Assembly (NCBI GenBank): GCA_016281805.1
Contig: JAEEJJ010000051.1
Span: forward strand, 1-33,819
From: Clostridiales bacterium
GTDB lineage: Bacteria; Bacillota; Clostridia; Oscillospirales; UBA644
Direction of reading: 5' to 3'
DNA: 33,819 bases
In this document: in pieces, positions 1 to 9,004 of the stretch
Layout: every line of letters starts with the position of its first letter
How positions within the stretch are numbered: the stretch's first letter is position 1
Made by a program: the position numbers and the translations under genes
The notes under the pieces: model-generated
What the model saw: only the letters and a program-made list of their open reading frames with translations
What the model was told of the DNA's origin: nothing
The model's database searches: none

Positions 1-1398
1 CTATTCGAGATAGTCATTGTAAAGCTTATCAAGTGACGCCTGTATAGATGATTCTATAGCGCCCAACGCTTCAGAGGCAACGGCATTGCCTGTTGTGATT
101 TTGGAAAGAACGGCGTTCATATCATTATACGGAATATACGGTGCATAGTCAAAGAAAGCTTCGTCGCGTATTTTACAATAGCATTCAAACGATTCTTTCG
201 AGAAAAAGTTATTTCTTTCAAGAACGTCCTGCCATGTTTCGGTCGTTTCACCGGGAAGAGGCTGAAAAAGGAAGGGGAGAACTATAGAATGCACTTCGGC
301 GTCAGAGTTTGAAGGAGCAAAGTAAAACCTTGAATGATAAGAGTATGCGGTCCTTGACATTGACGGATCGTAGCTCGGACCTGTGGGGAACATTGTCCAT
401 TCATAAGCATCCTGCATACGGTTTGCAAGGTTATTTGGATCTTCGGAGCTGAGTCCCGAATGGGTATACTGAAGGAAAAACGCATTTCTGTTTTCAACGA
501 ATTCCGTAACATCCTGATTATCCGCATTTCTTCTGTTGCCTATCAGTTTTCTGTCCTCAAGGCTTTTGATAAACTCGAGAGCTTCAAGAGTATTGTGAGA
601 ATTCAGAGAGCAATACAGTTTTCCGTCTTCGCATCTTGTTACCGGCCTTGCGCTGTTTGAATACATTGCGGCAAGTTCAAGAAACGGTTCGCTCAATGCA
701 GAAACTGCGTATACATGGTCTTTTGAATCGGGAGACGACGTATCGTGAACAGCTTCACAGATAGACTCAAATGACTGCCATGTCCATTCGCCTTGCTCCT
801 CAAGTTCATGAGGCTGCGGCTGCTGATAAGTTAATAATACAAGCGGATTATACCACATTGCAGGCATTGTATACGGCGAGGGCAGTCCCCAATAATACGA
901 CATTACCGCATAATAATCTCCGTTGAAATAACCTGCGTCGAGCATTCCCTTCGTTCCGTAAATACCGGAAAACAGGTCTATATCCATATCTGAAAAGGGC
1001 TGGAAAAATCCGTTGGGGATATATCTGCCGTTTGCGACTTCTGCCGATTGAGCAATTATAAGATCGGCATATTTCGTTCCGGCGGCATACTGGGTCAGAA
1101 ACATACCCAGATTGCTTTCTCCGATAACTTTCAAAGAAATATTAAATGCTTTTTCCGTATCTTTATAACGCTGTAAAAGTCTGTCACCTCTTACATCTGC
1201 GCCGGGTTCGGGAGCAAGCTGGACCTGCCCTCCGCCGTGCGTGCCTGCCGCTATAATATATTCATAACCGAGCAGATCGGCATCTTCGTTTGTGATTTCA
1301 GAATTGTATTCGGGAATTATTTCTTCCGTCTGAGACGAACATGAAATAATGATTGCACAAAAAACAAGTAAAACAGCTATAAGCCATGAATGTTTCAT
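1..1398 (-). CDS. Lipoprotein, extracellular solute-binding protein-like
   Basis: Complete 465-aa ORF (stop at 1-3). N-terminal signal peptide with lipobox-like ...CAIIISC|SSQ. Central segments (MWYNPLVL..., EEQGEWTWQSFESICEAVHD) resemble ABC sugar-binding proteins. Confidence 0.7.
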   Translation of the reverse strand: MKHSWLIAVLLVFCAIIISCSSQTEEIIPEYNSEITNEDADLLGYEYIIAAGTHGGGQVQLAPEPGADVRGDRLLQRYKDTEKAFNISLKVIGESNLGMFLTQYAAGTKYADLIIAQSAEVANGRYIPNGFFQPFSDMDIDLFSGIYGTKGMLDAGYFNGDYYAVMSYYWGLPSPYTMPAMWYNPLVLLTYQQPQPHELEEQGEWTWQSFESICEAVHDTSSPDSKDHVYAVSALSEPFLELAAMYSNSARPVTRCEDGKLYCSLNSHNTLEALEFIKSLEDRKLIGNRRNADNQDVTEFVENRNAFFLQYTHSGLSSEDPNNLANRMQDAYEWTMFPTGPSYDPSMSRTAYSYHSRFYFAPSNSDAEVHSIVLPFLFQPLPGETTETWQDVLERNNFFSKESFECYCKIRDEAFFDYAPYIPYNDMNAVLSKITTGNAVASEALGAIESSIQASLDKLYNDYLE

Positions 1399-1559
1399 TT
1401 TGTATTCCTTCTAAAATTTGTTTTCAGCTGTGAAACGATCCCCAATATCCGAAGATTTGATTTTCGGATACGGGTGGGAAAAAATTTCAGTAATATTTTT
1501 TCACATGAAGCGGTATGAACACTGCACATGCGGATTTCTTCGTCAGCAGTATCCGATTA

Positions 1560-3050
1560 TCATGATTCAAAAGAGCGGCACGCCAAAACTGCTCGCTGCC
1601 AGCCGTCAAGAAGTTTTTTCCTTTCAAAGGCATCCATATTCGGCGTATATTTTATGCCTGTGGCGAGTTTTCCCTTTATTTCGTTGCGATCTCTCCACAC
1701 GCCTACAGCCAGACCTGCCAAAAGCGCCGCTCCAAGTGCTGTTGCCTCGGGAGATACAGGCAAAAGAACATCCGTATCCGAAATATCCGCCTGAAATTGC
1801 ATCAGAAAACTGTTCTGAGATGCACCGCCGTCTGCTTTAAGGCATTTGAGAGGAAAACCTGCACTGCGCATTACCCTGATAAGATCATCTGTTTGATACG
1901 CAATCGATTCAAGAGCTGCGCGGCAAAGAATATTTCTGTCGGTTCCTCTCGTCATACCGAAGATTGCGGCTCGTGCCCGCATATCCCAGTACGGAGCCCC
2001 CATGCCGACAAAAGCCGGAACAAGATATACTCCCCCGTTGCTATCGGTCTGCATTGCCATTTCTTCGCTCTGTGCGGAGCTCTTAATAATATGCAGCTCG
2101 TCACGCAGCCACTGAATGACGGCACCGGCTGCGAATATACTGCCTTCCGCCGCATACTGAACAGGTTCGCCTTTACATGCAGCAGCGGCGGTAACGATAA
2201 GCCCGTTTTTCACTTCGGAACGGTGAGTTCCCGTGTTTGCGAGCAAAAAACAACCTGTTCCGTATGTATTTTTTGCTTCCCCCTCTTCAAAGCAGCCCTG
2301 TCCGAAAAGTGCGGATTGCTGATCTCCCGCAATACCGCAAACAGGTATCTGCGCGCCCATGATATCTGTAAAGCCGAACAATTCGCTGCTGCTTCTGACC
2401 TCGGGAAGCATACAGGCAGGGATATCCAGGATATCCAGCATCGTATCGTCCCATTTGTCTGCAGAGAGATCGTAAAGCATGGTTCGTGAGGCGTTTGTTC
2501 GGTCGGTTGCATGAATTTTTCCTCCCGTAAGTTTCCATAAAAGCCAGCAGTCTACCGTTCCGAAAAGAATGTCGCCTTTTTCGGCTCTTTGGCGTGCACC
2601 GGGAACATTGTCAAGTATCCATTTCAGCTTTGTTCCGCTGAAATACGCATCTATTCTGAGACCTGTTTTCTCGGCAACATAATCAGCCACTCCCCTGCTC
2701 TGAAGCTCTTCGCATATATCGGCAGTTCTTCTGCATTGCCACACGATCGCGTTGCATATTGGTTCACCTGTATGTTTATCCCATACTACGGTGGTCTCAC
2801 GCTGATTTGTTATGCCGATCGCCGCGATATCGGATGGGGAAATGCCGCTTTTGGCGACACATTCCGTAACGGATGCAAGCTGCATCGCATATATTTCAAC
2901 GGCATTATGCTCTACCCAACCTTCTTTCGGATAAATCTGGGTAAATTCACGCTGCGCCATAGAAACGACGCGACAGTCGCTGTCGAAAAGAACTGTTCGT
3001 GCGCTTGTTGTGCCTTCATCGAGTGCAAGAACGTATTTTATAAGTATCAC
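1560..3050 (-). CDS. glpK: Glycerol kinase (FGGY family)
   Basis: Full-length 496 aa with ALDEGTTSARTVLFD, GWVEHNAVEI, GITNQRETTVVWDKHTGEPICNAIVWQCRRT, AGDQQSALFGQGCFEEGEAKNTYGTGCF and KADGGASQNSFLMQFQADI. Confidence 0.95.
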   Translation of the reverse strand: MILIKYVLALDEGTTSARTVLFDSDCRVVSMAQREFTQIYPKEGWVEHNAVEIYAMQLASVTECVAKSGISPSDIAAIGITNQRETTVVWDKHTGEPICNAIVWQCRRTADICEELQSRGVADYVAEKTGLRIDAYFSGTKLKWILDNVPGARQRAEKGDILFGTVDCWLLWKLTGGKIHATDRTNASRTMLYDLSADKWDDTMLDILDIPACMLPEVRSSSELFGFTDIMGAQIPVCGIAGDQQSALFGQGCFEEGEAKNTYGTGCFLLANTGTHRSEVKNGLIVTAAAACKGEPVQYAAEGSIFAAGAVIQWLRDELHIIKSSAQSEEMAMQTDSNGGVYLVPAFVGMGAPYWDMRARAAIFGMTRGTDRNILCRAALESIAYQTDDLIRVMRSAGFPLKCLKADGGASQNSFLMQFQADISDTDVLLPVSPEATALGAALLAGLAVGVWRDRNEIKGKLATGIKYTPNMDAFERKKLLDGWQRAVLACRSFES

Positions 3051-3202
3051 CGCCTGTTTTAATAACGATCAGTAACAAACTGCAGTTAAAAGCTATTTTA
3101 TATTATAACTCAGAATGGGCATAAAATCAATCCCGATTTGTAAATTCGTTTTGAATTTTTGCTGAATATGAAAAGTTTACATAAATTTATCAATTTGACT
3201 GC

Positions 3203-3231
3203 TTGATTTTCTGAGATTAATGTGCTATAAT
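3203..3231 (+). promoter_or_regulatory. Sigma-70-type promoter for tRNA-Arg
   Basis: TTGATT (3203-3208), 17-bp spacer, then extended -10 TGC-TATAAT (3226-3231), about 28 bp before the tRNA 5' end. Confidence 0.75.
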
Positions 3232-3258
3232 ATACGGGCTTGAAAAAATACAAACAAT

Positions 3259-3335
3259 GCGCTGTTAGCTCAGCTGGATAGAGTGACTGGCTACGAACCA
3301 GTAGGTCGGGGGTTCGAGTCCCTCACAGCGCGCCA
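3259..3335 (+). tRNA. tRNA-Arg (ACG anticodon), CCA encoded
   Basis: GCGCTGT acceptor pairs with ACAGCGC. Anticodon stem/loop ACTGG-CTACGAA-CCAGT. T-arm GGGGGTTCGAGTCCCTC. Ends in G-CCA. Confidence 0.95.
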
Positions 3336-3346
3336 CTTTTCAGGCT

Positions 3347-3388
3347 CCCCATAATCAGGTGCAAATGTGCTTGGTTATGGGGTTTTTT
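3347..3388 (+). terminator. Rho-independent terminator after tRNA-Arg
   Basis: CCCCATAATCA...TGGTTATGGGG hairpin followed by TTTTTT. Confidence 0.8.
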
Positions 3389-3585
3389 ATATATTCCGAT
3401 GGTCATCGGGGTTTTGAATGTGTGTATTCAAAAAATCTTCTGACTACATAAAATTTAGTCAAAATTTAGTCAGATTGCAGTCAGGCAATTCAAGTGAAAA
3501 CCCGGCGGGGTTTTATTCGGATGAAAAAAAGAGCCCACGTCAAACGATCTCATTATTCAGACACTTGAGTCTCTATAAAAAATAT

Positions 3586-3627
3586 CTCCATGTTACATTT
3601 CGCAGCTATGTAACATGGAGTTTTTTT
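3586..3627. terminator. Strong, probably bidirectional terminator at the distal end of the CRISPR array
   Basis: Perfect 13-bp inverted repeat CTCCATGTTACAT / ATGTAACATGGAG. T-run follows on the + strand; on the minus strand the stem is followed by ATATTTTTTATAG. Confidence 0.75.
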
Positions 3628-3685
3628 AATATTTCATTAAGAAGAATCTTTAACGCCAGACTGATGTTTTCTCTTTTTTCAGAAA

Positions 3686-4361
3686 TGATAGTGTAGCAGC
3701 TATCAGAAGGGGTTATTATTCTTTATAAAAAGCTTTTTATTTACTTAATATCTACAATAGTAGAAATTAGAAGGGGTTATTATTCTTTGCGCTCCCACGG
3801 AAAGCGCATAAAAATCTACAATAGTAGAAATTAGAAGGGGTTATTATTCCGACGGCAAATAAAATAGCTAATTCCGCGGCATCTACAATAGTAGAAATTA
3901 GAAGGGGTTATTATTCACTGATGAAGTTGGCTTCGTAGGAATCATCTACAATAGTAGAAATTAGAAGGGGTTATTATTCTTACGACGCTGTTGCTGGAAG
4001 CGACGGCATCTACAATAGTAGAAATTAGAAGGGGTTATTATTCATCTTCGCCCGTGCCTCTTTCGCCCGCTATCTACAATAGTAGAAATTAGAAGGGGTT
4101 ATTATTCTTTCTGCAAATTTTCCCTATGATATTCCATCTACAATAGTAGAAATTAGAAGGGGTTATTATTCCGTGGAACAGTTTTGCGAAGATCACCCAT
4201 CTACAATAGTAGAAATTAGAAGGGGTTATTATTCGCGGCTCAAAGCGATATCGATAATCTTATCTACAATAGTAGAAATTAGAAGGGGTTATTATTCACG
4301 TAAAGGACATACCTTTCGGGCTGCTATCTACAATAGTAGAAATTAGAAGGGGTTATTATTC
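3686..4361 (-). CRISPR. Type V-A CRISPR array: 10 identical 36-nt repeats, 1 degenerate terminal repeat, 10 spacers of 27-31 nt
   Basis: Repeat starts at 3750, 3814, 3881, 3944, 4008, 4072, 4136, 4199, 4262 and 4326 (+ strand ATCTACAATAGTAGAAATTAGAAGGGGTTATTATTC). Minus-strand sense GAATAATAACCCCTTCTAATTTCTACTATTGTAGAT carries the Cas12a crRNA handle AAUUUCUACUAUUGUAGAU. Degenerate copy at 3686-3721. Confidence 0.99.
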
Positions 4362-4668
4362 CATATCCGTCAAAAACAGTTTTGATTTTCTTCTTGCGCT
4401 CTGTGAGGATTCCCTTTTGCACATCAAATAAATCTATTTTGCCTAAAAGACCATACTTTTCACAATACACCGCAGTTGCCTGCAAAATTGTTTTGCGGTT
4501 GGAATATCTGCCTGAATCAACCGCATCGTGCGCGGCAGTGCCGTTTATCTGCTCTTCCTGCTGATACGACATTTTTTCTGTATCGTAATCAAGAGAGTGG
4601 AAATAAATAGAAACAGGGCAAAATATGAAATCATTCAGATTTGAAATTGAGAGTGGATTTTCAGCCAT
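4362..4668 (-). pseudogene. cas4: Truncated cas4 (N-terminal part only), fused directly into the first CRISPR repeat
   Basis: PLSISNLNDFIFCPVSIYFHSLDYDTEKMSYQQEEQINGTAAHDAVDSGRYSNRKTILQATAVYCEKYGLLGKIDLFDVQKGILTERKKKIKTVFDGY matches the Cas4 N-terminal region. The frame then reads into the repeat (GIITPSNFYYCR*, stop 4324-4326). The remaining catalytic part and C-terminal Fe-S cysteines are absent. Likely ATG at 4668 overlaps the cas12a stop. Confidence 0.85.
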
Positions 4669-7600
4669 TGCTTTGCGCATATTCAAGCCATTCGGCATTA
4701 GTCATTGCAATATTTACTGTTTTTAATTCAGTTTCATCCGCGCATAATTTAAACTGATTGATAATCCATAATCCTTTTCTTGCTATATTGAATGCTCCGT
4801 TGGCATCAGCATCAACGGGAAGCGCTGATGATGCCAATCCCTTATAGTCGTTGCTGTTGTAGAAACCGCCGGAAGAATTTCTAACCGGAGAAATCAGATA
4901 ATCGACCTCGGTATTGCCTGTTTCGCTGTTTCTCATTTGCAGCATAAGCTTTAATAGATCAATAAAAGAGATGAAGAAATCAGGAGCTTTTTGCATGAGA
5001 ATTTCAGTTTTCAGATCTTTTTTATAATCTATTGCATATTTATCAAACAGATTTTTAAATTCTTCTGTGAGATTAACAGTATTATTGTCCCATTCGCTGT
5101 TTTTATCTTTGTTTCTAAATGTTTTAATTCTTTGACCATATGAACAAAGCGTCCACTTCTTTCGATAGTCCGCATTGCATTTCGGGAAATTGCTGTAATC
5201 AAACGAAAATTCGAATAAATCGTCTTTGACGTTATATGCAATACTATCAAAACGACTGATAAAATCTTTTGCTGCTTCCACGCCCGTATAACTTGGATGA
5301 AGAAGGTCAACAAAGCCGGTAGTCGGATCAATTTTGCTTGTAAGATATGCGGGAACATAGAAAATAAACCCGTTCTGTTTGCCCATACTTCTGAAGCTTT
5401 CGAATTTATTTGTAAGCTGAAACGCATTAAGGACGCTGCCTATTTCATCAGGAGTTTTCTTTTTGTCAGAAAGATAATTAAGTTTTTCTATGAGCATTTT
5501 TTCGAACTTCTGATATACAGATCTTTCAAACTTACCTCCTCTGACACGCTTAAAGCCGAAATTCAGATCTTCCATAACGATTATAGCATCATATTTTTCA
5601 ACAAGCTGACAAATTTTATGAACTACCTGGCTTATATATCCCTCTTTGAGTTCCTTAATATTCTCAATATTTTTCCAATCTACGCGTGCTTTCTGGCGAT
5701 CCTGTTCACGCTTTTCAAGGAGTGCATGATAATCTGTTCTATATTCATGACCGTTGAACTCACTGAAAATATCGTTTAATGAAAACTGCTCGACAATTTC
5801 ACCATTACCGTTGAGAACGCAAATATAAAGAAGGTTACGTTCTCCCCTATCGATGCCGATAACATAATTGTTCTCACATTCGCTAAGAGCGCTTCTGGTT
5901 TTGAGATTAATATCTTTTCTTCCCTCCGCAGTGAAGTTAAGGGTTATAGGAATATGCATCATAAACTGATCAAGAGTATAACGTCTGTTTTTAATAAGAT
6001 CATACGTGAAACAGCTTGTCTTTTTGGAATTATTCTTGTTTTTATTTTCGACCGGATTATTCTTGGGATGAACTATCATTTCATCCTTTGATATACTTGC
6101 CTTACGATAGAACATTTCTGCTCCGCCATTTAACGCGATAACGCCTGATCTGAGATTCACATCATCGAAAAGCATTTTAAAATATAACGTGTGAAGATTA
6201 GGCGTGCCATTTCCCTTTTTATTCTTTGAAAAGTCCTTATTATAAATCTGGAATAAATAAATCTTTCCTTCTTTTACGAGTGAGTCAATATATTCATTGC
6301 TGACACCAACGAATTGCAGACTGTATGCCTGCTTGTCAACATCAATAAAGAAATCATTTATTGTTTTATAATCTTCCGTCTGCTTGAATTTGAAGTCATA
6401 ATAATTCCTACCGAATTCATCCAACAGCATTGAATAGTTGACGAGAAAATCATTTTTGCAATAATCAATAAATCTGTGTATTTCATCTGAAGATAAAGAT
6501 TTGCTGTCTTTTTTCTTTTTCTCGAGTATATATTTGATATCCTCGGGGGGATTTTGAGGAAGAATCTGTTTGCCGGAAATATACTTTGCCGCATTGGGAA
6601 TCTGTTTGTAAATCATCTTCTGATAAGTATCGCTGCTTGAAGATGAGTAGTAGTTTATGCCCTGAAATACACTTCTGTTTTCGTCATCCATAATAGCGAC
6701 GAAATAATCCTCGCCTTTTCTTAATAATACCGAGGAATAGTCTCTTTCTTTATTTCTGTCCCAGCCGCCAAGAAACTGCGGATTTTGAAAATTAAGCTTG
6801 ATCTTATCAGTTTTATACGGTTTTTGAGTGAGATAATTTCTGACTTTATCATACAATCTGTCAACTTCACTCAGGCGGTCGTATTGTTCATAAAATTCAC
6901 CGTAAAATGCCTCGTCCTTACTCTCTTCTTTTCCTGTGCCAAGCACAAGCCCCATTGTTTTTTCAAGTTCCTTCACAGAATCAAGAGCATTCTTGATTGT
7001 TTCAACAGCATCATCATTATTGTAAAGTTTTTTAGAACAAGTATAATTATCTGAAAGAAGGCTTTCTGCTTTCAGATAGTTTTCCGAAATCTTGCTGCAG
7101 CATTCCGTTATCGAATTTTTGAACCATTCAAAAACATTTCCCGGAGATGTCTGTTTTGATGCTGTGCTACCATATTTTTGTATATCAGCAAAGCTGAAAC
7201 TTTCATTTGATTTAAACGATTTTTTTCTTACATCAAAATATTTGTCAGATTTTTTTTGTTTTTCAGATTTTGACAAGTCGTACTCATCATTCCATGATTT
7301 TTCAACGGCTCCATAATAATCGAATACGCCGGCACAAACAGTTGTAAGATCCAGATTGTTGCGAACAAAAATACCGTTAGGAGAAAATTCAGTTAATCTG
7401 TTAAAAAGCTTGCATATATTTTCAGTACATTTTTTGATTGATATTCCATCTTCTTTTTCTCCGGACAAAAAGTATTTATCGACAGACTGAAGCAATTCAT
7501 TATCAGTCTCGAACTTATCCGGAATAAAAGAAATAGTTTTAGCATTGCTGAGAACCTGCTTGTATAGCTGCTTTAGTTTTGGAATTCTATCTGCTTTATC

Positions 7601-8431
7601 AGCCGTTTGATTGTAAAGATTAATATATTCGTTCAGTCCTTGAATTTTTGTGCCGTCGCTACAGGTATATCCTCCGATAACACAATTGTATTTGTCTATA
7701 CCATTCTGAGACAGAACAAATGGGAAATAGCTGATGCTGAACAAATCTTCAACTGCTGTGCCGTAAATTCCATCGAAGTCATCATCAAGTTTTTTTATCA
7801 TTGCAGCTATTTTTGCCTGAACATGAGGATATATTTTTACATTGTCGAGGAATTTAGGAAGATTTTCATTTATACACCTATATGCTATAGCTGTCGATTT
7901 TTCATCTTCTACATACATATTTTTACGATTATCAAAAAACCCTGTAAAATATGTAGAAAAACCAGAGAATTCCTTCACAATATCAAGGGCATCGAAATCG
8001 TTCTTTTTCTCCAGGTATTCCGGCAAAAGAGTTTCGAGTATGTTTTTGTTATTCAAGCTGCCGTACTCAGGGGCTGTTGTTAACGCAGTTGTAATATATT
8101 TGCGCAGCAAACCTTCTGAAATACGCATAGCCTTTTTGTCATTTTCATCTTTTCCTGATTTATAATAAGCATCTGCATAAGACGATACTTCGTTGATAAA
8201 GCTGTTTATCTCGTTGCTCGATTCAAATCTAACAAAGGAACGATTGATGAAGTCTCTATGATATTCGTCAATGAGTTTTTTTACAATTGCGTAATTGGCG
8301 GCACGTCTTTCGTCTTCTTCGAGCATATTGTTAAACTCAAAATTTTTAAGCGTTTCACCAACAGGAATGAGCTTAAATCTTAGTGTTTTACTTAACGGAT
8401 ACTGACCTATGAAATTGTCAATTTTTTTCAT
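4661..8431 (-). CDS. cas12a: Cas12a (Cpf1) type V-A effector nuclease
   Basis: Starts MKKIDNFIGQYPLSKTLRFKLIPVGETLKNFE with AGGAG upstream; the longer ORF start at 8473 is less likely. RuvC-I IGIDRGERNLLYI, RuvC-II IIVMEDLNFGFKRVRGGKFERSVYQKFEKMLIEKLNY, Nuc-type LMLQMRNS, RuvC-III DADANGAFNIARKG. About 1256 aa. Confidence 0.99.
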   Translation of the reverse strand: MKKIDNFIGQYPLSKTLRFKLIPVGETLKNFEFNNMLEEDERRAANYAIVKKLIDEYHRDFINRSFVRFESSNEINSFINEVSSYADAYYKSGKDENDKKAMRISEGLLRKYITTALTTAPEYGSLNNKNILETLLPEYLEKKNDFDALDIVKEFSGFSTYFTGFFDNRKNMYVEDEKSTAIAYRCINENLPKFLDNVKIYPHVQAKIAAMIKKLDDDFDGIYGTAVEDLFSISYFPFVLSQNGIDKYNCVIGGYTCSDGTKIQGLNEYINLYNQTADKADRIPKLKQLYKQVLSNAKTISFIPDKFETDNELLQSVDKYFLSGEKEDGISIKKCTENICKLFNRLTEFSPNGIFVRNNLDLTTVCAGVFDYYGAVEKSWNDEYDLSKSEKQKKSDKYFDVRKKSFKSNESFSFADIQKYGSTASKQTSPGNVFEWFKNSITECCSKISENYLKAESLLSDNYTCSKKLYNNDDAVETIKNALDSVKELEKTMGLVLGTGKEESKDEAFYGEFYEQYDRLSEVDRLYDKVRNYLTQKPYKTDKIKLNFQNPQFLGGWDRNKERDYSSVLLRKGEDYFVAIMDDENRSVFQGINYYSSSSSDTYQKMIYKQIPNAAKYISGKQILPQNPPEDIKYILEKKKKDSKSLSSDEIHRFIDYCKNDFLVNYSMLLDEFGRNYYDFKFKQTEDYKTINDFFIDVDKQAYSLQFVGVSNEYIDSLVKEGKIYLFQIYNKDFSKNKKGNGTPNLHTLYFKMLFDDVNLRSGVIALNGGAEMFYRKASISKDEMIVHPKNNPVENKNKNNSKKTSCFTYDLIKNRRYTLDQFMMHIPITLNFTAEGRKDINLKTRSALSECENNYVIGIDRGERNLLYICVLNGNGEIVEQFSLNDIFSEFNGHEYRTDYHALLEKREQDRQKARVDWKNIENIKELKEGYISQVVHKICQLVEKYDAIIVMEDLNFGFKRVRGGKFERSVYQKFEKMLIEKLNYLSDKKKTPDEIGSVLNAFQLTNKFESFRSMGKQNGFIFYVPAYLTSKIDPTTGFVDLLHPSYTGVEAAKDFISRFDSIAYNVKDDLFEFSFDYSNFPKCNADYRKKWTLCSYGQRIKTFRNKDKNSEWDNNTVNLTEEFKNLFDKYAIDYKKDLKTEILMQKAPDFFISFIDLLKLMLQMRNSETGNTEVDYLISPVRNSSGGFYNSNDYKGLASSALPVDADANGAFNIARKGLWIINQFKLCADETELKTVNIAMTNAEWLEYAQSNG

Positions 8432-8560
8432 TTTACTTCTCCTTTTGATTGAAAGAATTAATGGGTTATGCAAATTGGGACGTGCCTGGTAATTTCAATA
8501 ATTAATATATAGTGAAGCAACATTTTTCCATGCTCGTGTAATGAACTGCAGGGGCTATGA

Positions 8561-9004
8561 TTAGTCTTCCATATAAATTGAAAACGGTAATAAATAGTTT
8601 TCAGTAGATGTACGTGTACGGCGTGCTTCCGTAGCATCTTTAGGCGGCTCAGGTGGTTCATCAACATAAGCATGGAAGACTTTTCCGTAATCCATCAAAC
8701 GGGCAATGGTCTCATTTTTGAATCGGGTAACATATCCCAGTTCTCTGTCATCAGAAGTATAGACAGAGATTGCCCATTTGTCATGCTCATTGTCTGTATC
8801 TCGAAAGAGACAAAGCTCTGTGCCGGGGGTTAAGGATTTCAACAATTTCCTGCCCTCATCGCTGTTTTCGTCCACATGAAAAAATAATCCTGCTACAGCA
8901 GTTTTTAACACAAGAATAGTTCGGCTCTTTTTGCGAAAGGCATCTCTGTCGAAGAAACCGGAGCGCATAGGCTGCTTTCCCTGCTGAATTTGATGATCAG
9001 CCAT
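8561..9004 (-). CDS. HIRAN-domain protein
   Basis: VAGLFFHVDENSDEGRKLLKSLTPGTELCLFRDTDNEHDKWAISVYTSDDRELGYVTRFKNETIARLMDYGK fits the HIRAN pattern (N-x-D-x-x-A-I-x-V, LGYV). Start overlaps the stop of the upstream gene. Confidence 0.8.
   Translation of the reverse strand: MADHQIQQGKQPMRSGFFDRDAFRKKSRTILVLKTAVAGLFFHVDENSDEGRKLLKSLTPGTELCLFRDTDNEHDKWAISVYTSDDRELGYVTRFKNETIARLMDYGKVFHAYVDEPPEPPKDATEARRTRTSTENYLLPFSIYMED

Noticed and set aside
1418-2489. Plus-strand ORFs opposite glpK
   Set aside because: Antisense to a clear, full-length glycerol kinase; no recognisable motifs; shadow ORFs.
3449-3476. Short repeats AAATTTAGTC x2 and TGACTA/TAGTCA motifs downstream of the tRNA
   Set aside because: Too short and AT-rich to distinguish from chance; no partner site seen near the integrase.
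3418-3696. 92-aa + strand ORF between tRNA-Arg and the array
   Set aside because: Spans two hairpin/terminator structures and runs into the degenerate CRISPR repeat; no protein-like signal.
4108-4135. Possible self-target: TCTGCAAATTT shared between a spacer and ~23247 in brxP
   Set aside because: Only 11 nt, no extension on either side; expected by chance in a window this size.
5297-8165. Plus-strand ORFs opposite cas12a (e.g. 5297-5779, 7607-8083)
   Set aside because: Low-complexity FIYK-rich translations of the antisense of an AT-rich coding gene; not credible.
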